Notes: generated by a model from the sequence alone, not told the origin. Shown: positions 8,492 to 17,100, counted from the stretch's first letter. The stretch is DNA of 19,937 bases from Candidatus Puniceispirillum sp. (GCA_016780525.1 JADHLR010000013.1:1-19937); one strand, 5' to 3'. Translations and numbers: made by a program.

Positions 8492-8529
8492 AAAAAAAAC
8501 AGATGCAACACCCTAGGCTGCGGCATCTG
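8492..8529 (-). terminator. Inverted repeat with a T-run in the minus direction
   Basis: CAGATGC (8500-8506) and GCATCTG (8523-8529) are a perfect 7-bp inverted repeat. On the plus strand the repeat is preceded by eight A residues (8492-8499). Read on the minus strand this is a stem followed by eight T residues, the shape of an intrinsic terminator, although the 16-base loop is large. It lies between two plus-strand genes, so it would stop antisense transcription. On the plus strand the stem would sit just before the ribosome site of the DsbA-like gene. Confidence 0.4.
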
Positions 8530-8548
8530 AACCGATGGGAATACAGCC

Positions 8549-9268
8549 ATGCGCGTGATCATTGCCCTGTGCTCTTTGTTGGCTTTGTCCAGCACATTGC
8601 CTCAACTTGCCAAGGCCGAGCTGGACATATCAGATCGAGCCGCCCTCGATAGCATTATTAAAGAGTTCATCCAGAACAATCCAGAAGTGGTGCGCGACAC
8701 GCTGATCGCGCTTGCCGCCCGCGAGGAAACTGAACGCAAACAGGCCGGACTGTCCCGCGTGCGTGATGATCAGGGTGATCCGGTCATGGGCAATCCAGAT
8801 GGTGCCATTACGCTATATGAATTTTCCGACTATAATTGCGGCTATTGCAAACGGGTTTTTGAACCGATCCAGCAGATGTTGCGCGATAATCCGGATGTCC
8901 GTCTGGTGATCAAGGAATTTCCGATTTTAAGCCAGTCTTCGCTGGTCGCGGCGCAAGCGGCCATCGCGGCTGAGATGCAGGATAAATTTGCTGATTATCA
9001 CATTGGCATGATGAGTTATCGCGGGCAAATCACCAATGATGTGGTGATGCGCGTGGCAGAACAGGCCGGGCTGGATAACACACAGCTGCAAAAAGATATG
9101 GAAAGCGCGGAAACAGCCGCTATCATCCAGCGCACCCGCGAGGCGGCGGCGGCACTGGCACTGAATGGCACGCCGGCTCTGGTGATCGGTGATACTGTCG
9201 TTCCGGGTGCCATCAGCCTTGATGAGCTTGTCGGATTAATTGCTGATGAACGCGCCAAACAAGGCTAA
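8549..9268 (+). CDS. DsbA/Com1-like periplasmic thiol:disulfide oxidoreductase
   Basis: 239-residue exported protein of the DsbA-like thioredoxin superfamily. It oxidises or isomerises cysteine pairs in periplasmic proteins. Residues 1-23 are a signal peptide with cleavage after AKA. Residues 25-75 form the N-terminal helical extension typical of Com1/ScsC-like members, whose usual role is oligomerisation. The thioredoxin fold begins near 84 with the active site CGYC (Cys97, Cys100), and the cis-proline loop is GTPALVIG (Pro209). GGGA precedes ATG 8549. It follows the M48 protease by 98 bp and is 40 bp from aroQ. Whether it is an oxidase or an isomerase cannot be decided from the sequence. 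Confidence 0.92.
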   Translation: MRVIIALCSLLALSSTLPQLAKAELDISDRAALDSIIKEFIQNNPEVVRDTLIALAAREETERKQAGLSRVRDDQGDPVMGNPDGAITLYEFSDYNCGYCKRVFEPIQQMLRDNPDVRLVIKEFPILSQSSLVAAQAAIAAEMQDKFADYHIGMMSYRGQITNDVVMRVAEQAGLDNTQLQKDMESAETAAIIQRTREAAAALALNGTPALVIGDTVVPGAISLDELVGLIADERAKQG

Positions 9269-9308
9269 GCTGTTTTCTTACCCCCTCAAACAAGTGTAAA
9301 AATGTCAT

Positions 9309-9758
9309 ATGGCCCACACATCTAACATCGCAGTTTTGAACGGCCCGAATCTCAACATGCTCGGCATGCGTGAGCCCGATATTTACGGGCATCATACCCT
9401 CGCTGATATCGAAGCCAAATGCCGCCTATTGGCGGAAGAGAGAGATATGGGGATTGATTGGTTTCAATCCAATCTGGAAGGGGATTTGATTGACAAAATA
9501 CAGGCAGTTGCCGGATCGGCAGATTGGATCATCATCAATGCTGCCGGGCTGACCCACACCTCGGTCGCATTGCGCGATGCGCTGGCGCTATTTCCCGGCG
9601 GCGTTATTGAGGTACATTTGTCGAATATTCATGCACGCGAATCATTCCGGCATACCTCGCTTATTTCGGCGGTTGCCAAGGGCGTTATTGCCGGCTTTGG
9701 CCCGGCATCCTATTATATGGCCATCGACGCCATTTCCTATCTACAATTGGAGACTTGA
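9309..9758 (+). CDS. aroQ: 3-Dehydroquinate dehydratase, type II
   Basis: 149-residue cytoplasmic enzyme that converts 3-dehydroquinate to 3-dehydroshikimate in the shikimate pathway to aromatic amino acids; the type II enzyme forms dodecamers. The family signature NGPNLNMLGMREPDIYG (11-27) holds the catalytic Arg21 and Tyr26 of the flexible lid. NAAGLTHTSVALRD (77-90) and EVHLSNIHARESFR (101-114) hold the active-site Asn77, His103 and Arg114. The length is normal. Its stop codon lies only six bases before the accB ATG, so the two genes are almost certainly cotranscribed; aroQ-accB-accC is a frequent order in alphaproteobacteria. Confidence 0.97.
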   Translation: MAHTSNIAVLNGPNLNMLGMREPDIYGHHTLADIEAKCRLLAEERDMGIDWFQSNLEGDLIDKIQAVAGSADWIIINAAGLTHTSVALRDALALFPGGVIEVHLSNIHARESFRHTSLISAVAKGVIAGFGPASYYMAIDAISYLQLET

Positions 9759-9763
9759 ATAGT

Positions 9764-10255
9764 ATGGCACCTTCATCAAAATCCACCTCGACGCGTTCCG
9801 AAACAAAACTTGTTCAGGAATTAGCTGATATTCTGGATCAGGCTGGCCTTGCCGAATTGGAATATGAGACCGAAGCCGTTGCCATTCGCTTGTCACGCGT
9901 AAGCAACACGGCCCCGGCTGTTGCCATGGCGCCTGCCCCAGCCGCACCAGTTTCGGCCGCATCACTATCGGCCGGATCAGCACCAGCCGAACCTGCGGCA
10001 CCTGCCAACCCGGCAGATCATCAGGGTGCTGTGACCTCGCCAATGGTTGGCACGGTCTACACCGCACCAGAGCCAGGCGCCGCTGAATTCGTCACCGAAG
10101 GCGATATGGTCAAAGCCGGGCAAACCCTGTTTATTGTGGAAGCGATGAAAGTGATGAACCCGATCACCGCGCCAGCGGCCGGCAAAGTGACAAAGATTTT
10201 CGTTCAAAATGCCCAGCCAATTGAATTTGGTGAAGCTCTGGCCATCATAGAATAA
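9764..10255 (+). CDS. accB: Biotin carboxyl carrier protein of acetyl-CoA carboxylase
   Basis: 163-residue subunit that carries biotin between AccC and the carboxyltransferase AccAD in malonyl-CoA synthesis. The N-terminal part (10-47) is the usual helical/beta segment; an Ala/Pro-rich flexible thumb follows (48-88); the biotinyl domain (89-163) has EAMKVMN with biotinylated Lys129. ATG 9764 is preferred because GGAG at 9749-9752 lies at a suitable distance. A TTG at 9755 is in frame but leaves no room for a ribosome site. It starts within bases of the aroQ stop and is six bases from accC. Confidence 0.97.
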   Translation: MAPSSKSTSTRSETKLVQELADILDQAGLAELEYETEAVAIRLSRVSNTAPAVAMAPAPAAPVSAASLSAGSAPAEPAAPANPADHQGAVTSPMVGTVYTAPEPGAAEFVTEGDMVKAGQTLFIVEAMKVMNPITAPAAGKVTKIFVQNAQPIEFGEALAIIE

Positions 10256-10260
10256 TCGCC

Positions 10261-11610
10261 ATGTTCAAAAAAATTCTGATCACTAATCGGGGGGATGTGG
10301 CGTTACGGGTGCTGCGTGCCTGCAAGGAAATGAATATCCCCTGCGTCGTTGTTCATTCAACAGCCGATGCTGACTCAATGCCGGTGCGGCTTGCCGATGA
10401 ATCTGTTTGTATCGGCCCCCCGAGCAGTGCCGATTCCTATTTGAATGTACCGGCGATTTTGTCAGCCGTTGCAATTACCGGCGCAGATGCTGTCCATCCC
10501 GGTGTTGGATTTTTGTCGGAAAATGCCGATTTTGCCGAGATTGTTGCCGCCCATGGATTGACGTTCATCGGGCCAGAGCCACGTCATATCCGCGCCATGG
10601 GTGATAAGGTTGAGGCAAAAATCACTGCGGCTGCGGCTGGCTTGCCGCTGGTACCGGGGTCACCCGGTGCGGTGCATACGATCGACGACGCCAAAAAAAT
10701 TGCTGCCGAAGTTGGCTATCCACTTCTTGTCAAAGCCGCATCAGGCGGTGGCGGTCGCGGCATGAAAGTGGCCGAAACGGCAGATGATCTGGCAACAGCA
10801 TTTAGCGCCGCCCGAGCCGAGGCCAAAGCTGCTTTTGGCGATGACACGGTGTATCTGGAACGCTATCTGGGGCAACCACGGCATATTGAGATACAGGTTA
10901 TTGCCGACTCGCATGGTAATGTTGTGCATCTTGGCGAACGTGAATGTTCGGTGCAACGCCGTCACCAGAAATTATTTGAAGAAGCACCATCACCCGCACT
11001 GACAGCCGAAATGCGTGATAAAATTGGCACTATCGCGGCTGAGGCCACCCGCAAAATGGGCTATCTTGGTGTTGGCACGATGGAATTCCTGTTTGAAGAT
11101 GGTGAATTCTTTTTCATTGAGATGAACACCAGATTGCAGGTTGAACACCCCATCACCGAAGCCATTACCGGGGTTGATCTGGTACGCGAACAAATCCGCA
11201 TTGCGGCTGGTCATCCGCTGTCTTTCTCGCAACAGGATGTGACCTTTACCGGCCATGCTATTGAATGCCGGATCAATGCCGAGCATCCGCAGACATTCAT
11301 GCCAACCCCTGGCAAAGTCACCTCATTTCATGCGGCTGGTGGCCCCGGTGTGCGGGTTGAGTCCTGCTTGTATTCCGGCTATTCGGTGCCGCCATATTAC
11401 GACAGTCTGATCGCCAAGCTGATTGTGCATGGGGATGATCGGGAACATTGTCTGGCGCGGCTGAAACGGGCGTTAGAAGAGTTTGTTGTAGAGCCGATCC
11501 CAACGACGCTGACGCTGCATCAGCAACTGGTCGATGCGCCAGCGATCAAAGATGGCAGCTATAATATAAGATGGCTGGAAGAAGTTTTTTTGTCAGAGAA
11601 TGAAGCGTAA
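10261..11610 (+). CDS. accC: Biotin carboxylase subunit of acetyl-CoA carboxylase
   Basis: 449-residue ATP-grasp enzyme that carboxylates the biotin on AccB using bicarbonate and ATP. Motifs in order: HPGVGFLSENADFAE in the N-terminal domain, the glycine-rich ATP loop KAASGGGGRGMKV, ECSVQRRHQKLFEEAPSP, and EMNTRLQVEHPITE with Arg291 and Glu295, matching catalytic Arg292 and Glu296 of E. coli. The length equals the family norm. It has no separate promoter, since accB ends six bases upstream; translational coupling is likely. Confidence 0.98.
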   Translation: MFKKILITNRGDVALRVLRACKEMNIPCVVVHSTADADSMPVRLADESVCIGPPSSADSYLNVPAILSAVAITGADAVHPGVGFLSENADFAEIVAAHGLTFIGPEPRHIRAMGDKVEAKITAAAAGLPLVPGSPGAVHTIDDAKKIAAEVGYPLLVKAASGGGGRGMKVAETADDLATAFSAARAEAKAAFGDDTVYLERYLGQPRHIEIQVIADSHGNVVHLGERECSVQRRHQKLFEEAPSPALTAEMRDKIGTIAAEATRKMGYLGVGTMEFLFEDGEFFFIEMNTRLQVEHPITEAITGVDLVREQIRIAAGHPLSFSQQDVTFTGHAIECRINAEHPQTFMPTPGKVTSFHAAGGPGVRVESCLYSGYSVPPYYDSLIAKLIVHGDDREHCLARLKRALEEFVVEPIPTTLTLHQQLVDAPAIKDGSYNIRWLEEVFLSENEA

Positions 11611-11648
11611 GAAACCAAAGCGTAATTTGCGACATCCGAGACAATGCT

Positions 11649-12314
11649 ATGGCGGATAGCTATCTATATGCGCCCGAAACCATCATAAAGGCCTATGCGC
11701 TCGGGCTGTTTCCAATGGCCGAAAGCCATGACAGCAACGAGATCCGGTTTTATGATCCGGATATGCGCGGTCTGATCCCATTGGATGACTCAATTGGTGG
11801 CGGGCTGCATATCCCACGGCGTTTGCGGCGCCGGGTCAAACAGCATCCCTATGAGATTACCATTGATCAGGATTTTGCCGCCGTTATCACCGCCTGTGCC
11901 GCGCGCAGTGATACCCGCACCGACACCTGGATCAATAAAGATATCCGCCAGCTCTATATTGCCCTGCATAAACTAGGCTTTGCCCATTCCGTCGAAGCCT
12001 GGCTGGATGGAAAATTGGTCGGCGGGCTTTACGGGGTACGCCTGCGGTCTGCGTTTTTCGGTGAGTCGATGTTCTCACGCCAGACTGATTCATCAAAAAT
12101 TGCTCTGGTGCATTTGATTGCGCGCCTGCGCCATGGCGGCTTTCGCCTGCTGGATGCGCAATTTACCAACGAGCATCTCAAGCAATTTGGGGTCACCGAA
12201 ATGCCGCGGGTTGATTTTCAACGTCATTTGGCTGATGCGCTGTCGGCTGAAGCTGATCTCAATCTGGCCGCGCCAAGCCTGCCTATGGTCATGGCGATGC
12301 TGGCGACAAGCTAG
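11649..12314 (+). CDS. aat: Leucyl/phenylalanyl-tRNA--protein transferase
   Basis: 221-residue cytoplasmic enzyme that attaches Leu or Phe from aminoacyl-tRNA to proteins with N-terminal Arg or Lys, marking them for ClpS/ClpAP under the N-end rule. Family motifs are visible: ALGLFPMAE (17-25), RFYDPDMRGLIPLD (33-46), DTWINKDIRQLYIALHKLGFAHSVEAW (91-117), LVGGLYGV, FFGESMFSRQTDSSKIAL and LLDAQFTNEHLKQFG. It follows accC by 38 bp and is the last gene of the plus-strand series. Its TAG stop overlaps the TAG stop of the convergent DUF2155 gene in the tetramer CTAG. The clpA gene at the right edge encodes part of the same pathway. Confidence 0.96.
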   Translation: MADSYLYAPETIIKAYALGLFPMAESHDSNEIRFYDPDMRGLIPLDDSIGGGLHIPRRLRRRVKQHPYEITIDQDFAAVITACAARSDTRTDTWINKDIRQLYIALHKLGFAHSVEAWLDGKLVGGLYGVRLRSAFFGESMFSRQTDSSKIALVHLIARLRHGGFRLLDAQFTNEHLKQFGVTEMPRVDFQRHLADALSAEADLNLAAPSLPMVMAMLATS

Positions 12315-12733
12315 TCAGGGTTACAGGCCAGAATTGTGATGTCATACACCGGATGCTCGAGCGCCGAGATGGCCGGGCTTGAGGAAAACATCCACCCGGA
12401 AAACACATCGGTGGGCGGTGCAGACGGGTCATAACCAAGATCCCGAATAACCACAAAAGCCGCATTTTCCGGGGTTTCTTCGGGCGGGTGAAATACACAG
12501 CGCTGAACCGTGACTTCTAATGTGCCAAACTGGCGCGGCTCGCCAACCGGTGCCGCCAGCGTCGATATGCGTGCGGTGATTTTATCCAGCGCCTGCATCG
12601 TCGCGACGGTGCCGTCAAGCCAGATGCTCGCCTGCGCTGATGCTGACCAACCGACCAAAAGCACGGCCGACAGCATCATTTCACAAAAGCCAAAGCGCCC
12701 TAAACCGGCGCTGTATTTATTGTGACGCCGCAT
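12311..12733 (-). CDS. DUF2155 family exported protein
   Basis: 140-residue protein of unknown function belonging to a family (DUF2155) found in alphaproteobacteria next to aat and NDUFA12 genes. Residues 1-35 look like a signal peptide: RRH near the start, hydrophobic MMLSAVLLVGW, ending ASAQA. The mature part has conserved-looking blocks ITARISTLAAPVGEPRQFG, TVQRCVFHPPEETPENAAF and FSGWMFSSSPAISALEHPVYDITIL. Two cysteines (79 and 137) remain after cleavage and could form a disulfide in the periplasm; that is an inference. ATG 12733 overlaps the end of mlaD by 17 bp, which suggests coupling; the frame is open to 12772, and ATG 12679 also keeps a signal sequence. Confidence 0.85.
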   Translation of the reverse strand: MRRHNKYSAGLGRFGFCEMMLSAVLLVGWSASAQASIWLDGTVATMQALDKITARISTLAAPVGEPRQFGTLEVTVQRCVFHPPEETPENAAFVVIRDLGYDPSAPPTDVFSGWMFSSSPAISALEHPVYDITILACNPD

Positions 12734-13175
12734 TATTGCCAGACGAAAACACCATTTTACCAAGCAAATCACTGATGCTCACCGGATCGCGTGTATCATA
12801 AATCACCGCCCCGGCTGCCAGCATTTCATCTTCCGCCCCCGGCATTAATTCCAGATAATTGCCGCCCAGCAAAGAGGCCGCGGTGATCCGCGCACTGCTA
12901 TCGGCTGGAATTTCGATGTCGGGTGCAATCGCCATGGCGATGCGGGCACTATAGGTAATCGGATCAAGGCTCTGCTCGGTTATGCGGCCAACCTTAATGC
13001 CAGAAATACGCACATCATCACCAACCGACAAACCCCCGGTTGAGCCAAATTCAGCGATGATTTCATAGCCGCCATTGCCTTTGATGTCAGCAGCCTCATA
13101 GGCCAGAGTCACAAAACCGGCCGCTGCCAGCAAGACAATAGCTCCCATCACAGTTTCAAGTGTGTTCCGCTGCAT
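12717..13175 (-). CDS. mlaD: MlaD-like MCE-domain protein (outer-membrane lipid asymmetry)
   Basis: 152-residue single-pass inner-membrane protein with one MCE domain, the periplasmic ring subunit of the Mla phospholipid transport complex. Residues 8-27 are the membrane segment (VMGAIVLLAAAGFVTLAY). The MCE domain runs from about 38 to 115, with FGSTGGLSVGDDVRISGIKVGRI and the closing SLLGGNYLELMPG. AGGGAG precedes ATG 13175. The partners MlaE, MlaF, MlaB and MlaC are not in this window. It lies between NDUFA12 and DUF2155 on the same strand and overlaps the DUF2155 start. Confidence 0.92.
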   Translation of the reverse strand: MQRNTLETVMGAIVLLAAAGFVTLAYEAADIKGNGGYEIIAEFGSTGGLSVGDDVRISGIKVGRITEQSLDPITYSARIAMAIAPDIEIPADSSARITAASLLGGNYLELMPGAEDEMLAAGAVIYDTRDPVSISDLLGKMVFSSGNNAASQ

Positions 13176-13219
13176 GGCTTAACTCCCTGATAAATGCGCA
13201 AACCAATTTATGTGATTTG

Positions 13220-13246
13220 ATTACGGCAATTTAATTACGGCAATTT
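13220..13246. repeat. 14-bp direct repeat between NDUFA12 and mlaD
   Basis: ATTACGGCAATTT occurs at 13220-13232 and again at 13234-13246, a 14-bp period, and a partial echo (AATTTGATT) follows up to the NDUFA12 stop. It falls in the 73-bp gap between the NDUFA12 stop and the mlaD start. It is probably a local tandem duplication; a protein-binding role is possible but not supported. Confidence 0.75.
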
Positions 13247-13248
13247 GA

Positions 13249-13605
13249 TTAAGACGGTGTCCACGGTTCATAGTCACCGGTCGCCGCGGCGCGCTTGCCG
13301 CCTTTTAGCAGATGCCCGGCCGGGCGGTGTGCATGGCTTGTGCCGGTGGTGTTTGGCTGATGCTCTTGTTGCCAGTCATGCCGCAGATAGCCGCCTTCCG
13401 GGGGTGGGGTTGCTTCGGTATGGTGCAACCACCCATGCCAGTCGGCTGGCACTTTTGAGGCTTCGGTCATGCCGTTATAGCGCACATAACGGCGCGGTGG
13501 CTTGCCAGGCCGAGCCCGGCGTTCTTCATAATAGCGATTACCAAATGCGTCTCGCCCTACCTCGTTAGAGGATAGTTTAACGGAGATTAATGTAATCAAA
13601 TCCAT
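13249..13605 (-). CDS. NADH:ubiquinone oxidoreductase accessory subunit, NDUFA12 family
   Basis: 118-residue accessory subunit of respiratory complex I (17.2 kDa/B17.2 family), known in alphaproteobacteria and mitochondria but absent from E. coli. The conserved blocks are all present: VGRDAFGNRYYEERR (16-30), RRYVRYNG (38-45), ASKVPADWHGWLHH (49-62), EHQPNTTGT (81-89), AHRPAGHLL and the terminal YEPWTPS. The start at ATG 13605 is preferred because GGGGTG lies 6 bp before it and the family begins here; the frame is open to 13737, but that extension is not family-like. The core nuo genes are elsewhere. The gene is the first of three minus-strand genes with mlaD and DUF2155. Confidence 0.95.
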   Translation of the reverse strand: MDLITLISVKLSSNEVGRDAFGNRYYEERRARPGKPPRRYVRYNGMTEASKVPADWHGWLHHTEATPPPEGGYLRHDWQQEHQPNTTGTSHAHRPAGHLLKGGKRAAATGDYEPWTPS

Positions 13606-13716
13606 AGGGCACCCCACAACAATGATTTTACCGCTGTCGCCACGCCTGATCTGCGCCTTGAACCGGGATGGTTCTGACAACAGCTGGCAAGCGGACGACG
13701 CGTCGCGCCGCGACCG

Positions 13717-13746
13717 AGTATAGGCGAAAGCAAACAATCTCGTCCA
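13717..13746 (-). promoter_or_regulatory. Possible promoter of the NDUFA12-mlaD-DUF2155 series
   Basis: On the minus strand TGGACG (13746-13741) and TATACT (13722-13717) are separated by 18 bp. The -10 element matches the consensus in five of six positions and the -35 in four. Transcription would begin near 13709, about 100 bp before the NDUFA12 ATG. Found by eye. Confidence 0.35.
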
Positions 13747-13993
13747 GCACCCTTATCCGCCTCGGTTTATTTTTTCCCAGCCAGCACCCGTCGATCACCA
13801 GAAAGCTGTTGATCAATTGGCACCCCAACGCGATCTACCGCGGCTACAAATGAACCGGTGCCACCCCCGCCATCAGATAAATCAACCCGGACAATGACTT
13901 GTCCAAAACGCAGCAACAATCATGCCGCGCATAACCATCAGCCAAACATATAAATTTGTTCAAAACAGGATAATAATTAGTTTTTTTTATGTT

Positions 13994-14023
13994 TTGCCTA
14001 TTTACCAGAAGCCGCTAGATAAT
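13994..14023 (+). promoter_or_regulatory. Possible promoter of nrdJ
   Basis: TTGCCT at 13994-13999 is followed after 16 bp by TAGATA (14016-14021), or after 18 bp by GATAAT (14018-14023). Either would give a leader of about 125 nt before nrdJ. The region is AT-rich and starts with a run of eight T residues. I see no cobalamin-riboswitch core and no clear NrdR box. Confidence 0.3.
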
Positions 14024-14105
14024 GTAGTTTACACCAATGGACGGCCCTACATGTTGTTGTCCCGGTCGAATTATTCATCACAAGTTTCGGAAAAAAAAGA
14101 CAAAA

Positions 14106-14128
14106 ACTCACCCCCTCGGTATGTGAGT
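14106..14128 (+). promoter_or_regulatory. Inverted repeat in the nrdJ leader
   Basis: ACTCAC (14106-14111) and GTGAGT (14123-14128) are perfect inverted copies separated by 11 bp, ending 26 bp before the nrdJ ATG and just before the AAAGGA ribosome site. It could be an operator or a small stem in the mRNA. The length is short enough to arise by chance. Confidence 0.3.
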
Positions 14129-14154
14129 AAAAAAGATGACAAAGGAATAAATAG

Positions 14155-17100
14155 ATGCAGTTAGAAAGACGGTTCACAAAGGTTGGCCAAGAGGCATATG
14201 CGAACATCGAATTCAGACACGCAACCAGCGAGATTCGCAACCCGGATGGCACCATTGTGTTCCGCGCCGAAAATATCGAAGTGCCAGCGCAGTTTTCGCA
14301 GGTTGCCACAGACATTCTGGCACAGAAATATTTTCGTAAAGCCGGTGTACCAGCCGCGCTGAAGCAGGTTGAGGAAAATGCGGTTCCGTCATGGCTATGG
14401 CGCAGCGAGCCCGACACGAAAGCGCTGGCCAAACTGCCAGAAGACCAGCGCTATTCCGGCGAAACATCAGCCAAGCAGGTGTTTGACCGTTTGGCTGGCA
14501 CCTGGACATATTGGGGCTGGAAAGGCGGTTATTTTTCTGACGAAAGCGACGCCAAAACCTATTTTGACGAGATGCGTCACATGCTGGCAACACAGATGGC
14601 GGCGCCCAACTCACCGCAGTGGTTTAACACCGGCATGCACTGGGCCTATGGCATTGATGGCCCAAGCCAGGGACATTTCTATGTTGATTACAAAAGCGGT
14701 AAGCTGACCCGCTCAACCGGTGCCTATGAACATCCACAGCCACATGCCTGTTTCATCCAGTCGGTCAGCGATGATCTGGTGAATGAAGGCGGCATCATGG
14801 ATTTGTGGGTGCGCGAAGCACGGCTGTTCAAATATGGGTCAGGCACCGGATCGAATTTCAGCCGCTTGCGGGGCGAAGGCGAGAGCCTGTCTGGTGGTGG
14901 TAAATCATCTGGCCTGATGAGCTTTTTGCGCATTGGTGACCGGGCAGCTGGCGCCATCAAATCCGGCGGCACAACACGCCGCGCGGCGAAAATGGTGACG
15001 GTCGACATCGACCATCCTGATATTGAGGCCTATGTTGATTGGAAGGTTGTCGAAGAACAAAAAGTCGCCGCATTGGTGGCAGGCTCAAAACTAGCGCAAA
15101 AGCACATGGGTGCGGTGATGGCCGCATGCCAGCTGGTTGACAGCTATGGCGAAGATGACCGGTTTGACCCGAAAATCAACAAAGAGCTGAAGAAAGCCAT
15201 TCTGGCCGCCCGTAAATCAATGATCCCGGAAAATTACGTCCAACGGGTGATTCAATTCGCGCAGCAGGGCTATACCGATATTGAGTTCAAGACCTATGAC
15301 ACAGATTGGGACTCAGAGGCCTATCTGACGGTTGCCGGACAAAATTCAAACAATTCTGTGCGGGTCAGCAATGACTATCTGCAAGCCGTGCTTGATGATG
15401 GCGAATGGGAATTAATCAACCGCCGTGATGGTGGTGTCGCCAGCCGAATTAAAGCTAGAGATTTGTGGGAGAAAATTGCCTACGCAGCGTGGGCATGTGC
15501 GGATCCCGGCCTGCAATATGATACCACCATCAATGAATGGCATACCTGCCCCGAAGGTGGCCGGATTAACGCCTCGAACCCATGTTCGGAATATATGTTC
15601 CTTGATGATACCGCCTGTAATCTGGCATCACTGAACCTGATGCAATTCCGCGATGCTGACGGGGAATTTGACATTCCCGCATTTGAGCATGCTGTGCGTT
15701 TATGGACAGTGACGTTGGAAGTGTCGGTATTGATGGCACAATTCCCGTCCAAAGAGATTGCACAATTATCATATGAATACCGGACGCTGGGTCTGGGCTT
15801 TGCCAACATTGGTGGCATGTTGATGGCCGCCGGTCATTCCTATGACAGTGATGAGGGCCGCGCAATTTGTGGTGCCATCTCGGCGGTAATGACAGGCATT
15901 GCCTATGCCACATCGGCCGAAATGGCCAGTGAGGTCGGAGCCTTTCCAAATTACAAGAAAAACGCCAAACATATGCTGCGGGTGATGAAGAATCACCAGC
16001 TCGCCGCACAAGGCAAGGCCAGTGGCTATGAAGGGCTGAGCATCCTGCCAGTGCCGCTGGATACCGCGTCATGTCCGGATAAAGCACTTGTCACTGCGGC
16101 TGCGGCTGCCTGGGACAAAGCGGTATCGCTTGGTAAAAAGCATGGCTATCGCAACGCGCAAGCCACAGTGATTGCCCCAACCGGCACCATTGGTCTTGTC
16201 ATGGATTGTGACACCACCGGCATTGAACCTGATTTCGCCATCGTCAAATTCAAGAAACTTGCTGGCGGCGGCTATTTCAAAATCATTAACCGGGTGGTTC
16301 CAGAAGCGCTGCAACGGCTTGGCTATGCGCAAAACCAGATTGACGATGTGATCAATTATGCGGTTGGCGCGGGCAGCCTGAAAAGCTGTCAGTCAGTGTC
16401 GATCAATGCGCTAAAAGACAAAGGCTTTGGCGATGCTGAAATTGATAAAATCGAAGCTGCTCTTGGAAGTGCCTTTGATATCAAATTTGCCTTCAATCAA
16501 TTCACCCTCGGGGCCGATTTCTGCAAAGATAAACTGGGAATCAGCGATGCACAGCTGAATGATTTTGATTTTAACATGCTGGAACATCTTGGTTTCAGCA
16601 AAGATGAAATCGACGCTGCCAACATTCATATCTGTGGGGCGATGACGCTTGAAGGGGCGCCACATCTCGATGAGGCGCATTTGCCAATCTTTGATTGTGC
16701 CAATGTGTGCGGACGGATCGGCAAGCGCTTTTTGTCGGTCGACAGCCACATCACTATGATGGCGGCAGCACAGCCATTTATTTCCGGTGCGATCTCAAAA
16801 ACCATCAATATGCCAAATTCTGCCGGTGTGCAGGAATGTGGCGACGCCTACATGAAATCCTGGCAACTGGGTCTGAAAGCGAACGCATTATATCGCGATG
16901 GATCAAAGCTGAGCCAGCCATTATCATCAGGCCTTATTGACGAAATTGATGACGAAGATGAAGAGATCACTGCCCCAATGGCGGCCACGACATCGCCGCA
17001 AGTCATTGAAAAAGTGGTCGAGCGCATCATCAGCAAAGTTGAACGTGAACGTCTGCCGCACCGCCGTAAAGGCTATACACAAAAAGCCACTGTTGGCGGT

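Larger units (their letters stand above)
13606..14154. other. Divergent gap between NDUFA12 and nrdJ
   Basis: About 550 bp with no gene I can call. The half next to NDUFA12 (13620-13900) is GC-rich and has open frames on several strands, none with a recognised domain; the half next to nrdJ (13930-14154) is AT-rich and leader-like. A minus-strand open frame at 13767-13919 begins at TTG and reads about 50 residues, Gly-rich in the middle, ending VLAGKK. It has no clear ribosome site and may be chance or a remnant. Promoter-like elements for both flanking genes are listed separately. Confidence 0.5.

Noticed and set aside
13606..13737. Longer NDUFA12 start at 13737
   Set aside because: The added 44 residues are not family-like, and ATG 13605 has a good ribosome site.
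13620..13860. tRNA or other structured RNA in the GC-rich half of the gap
   Set aside because: No T-loop (GGTTCRANNCC) in the right context and no acceptor-stem pairing could be drawn.
13860..14154. Cobalamin riboswitch before the B12-dependent reductase
   Set aside because: I searched the leader by eye for the conserved B12-box core and found none; nrdJ itself is also not the usual target of that riboswitch.
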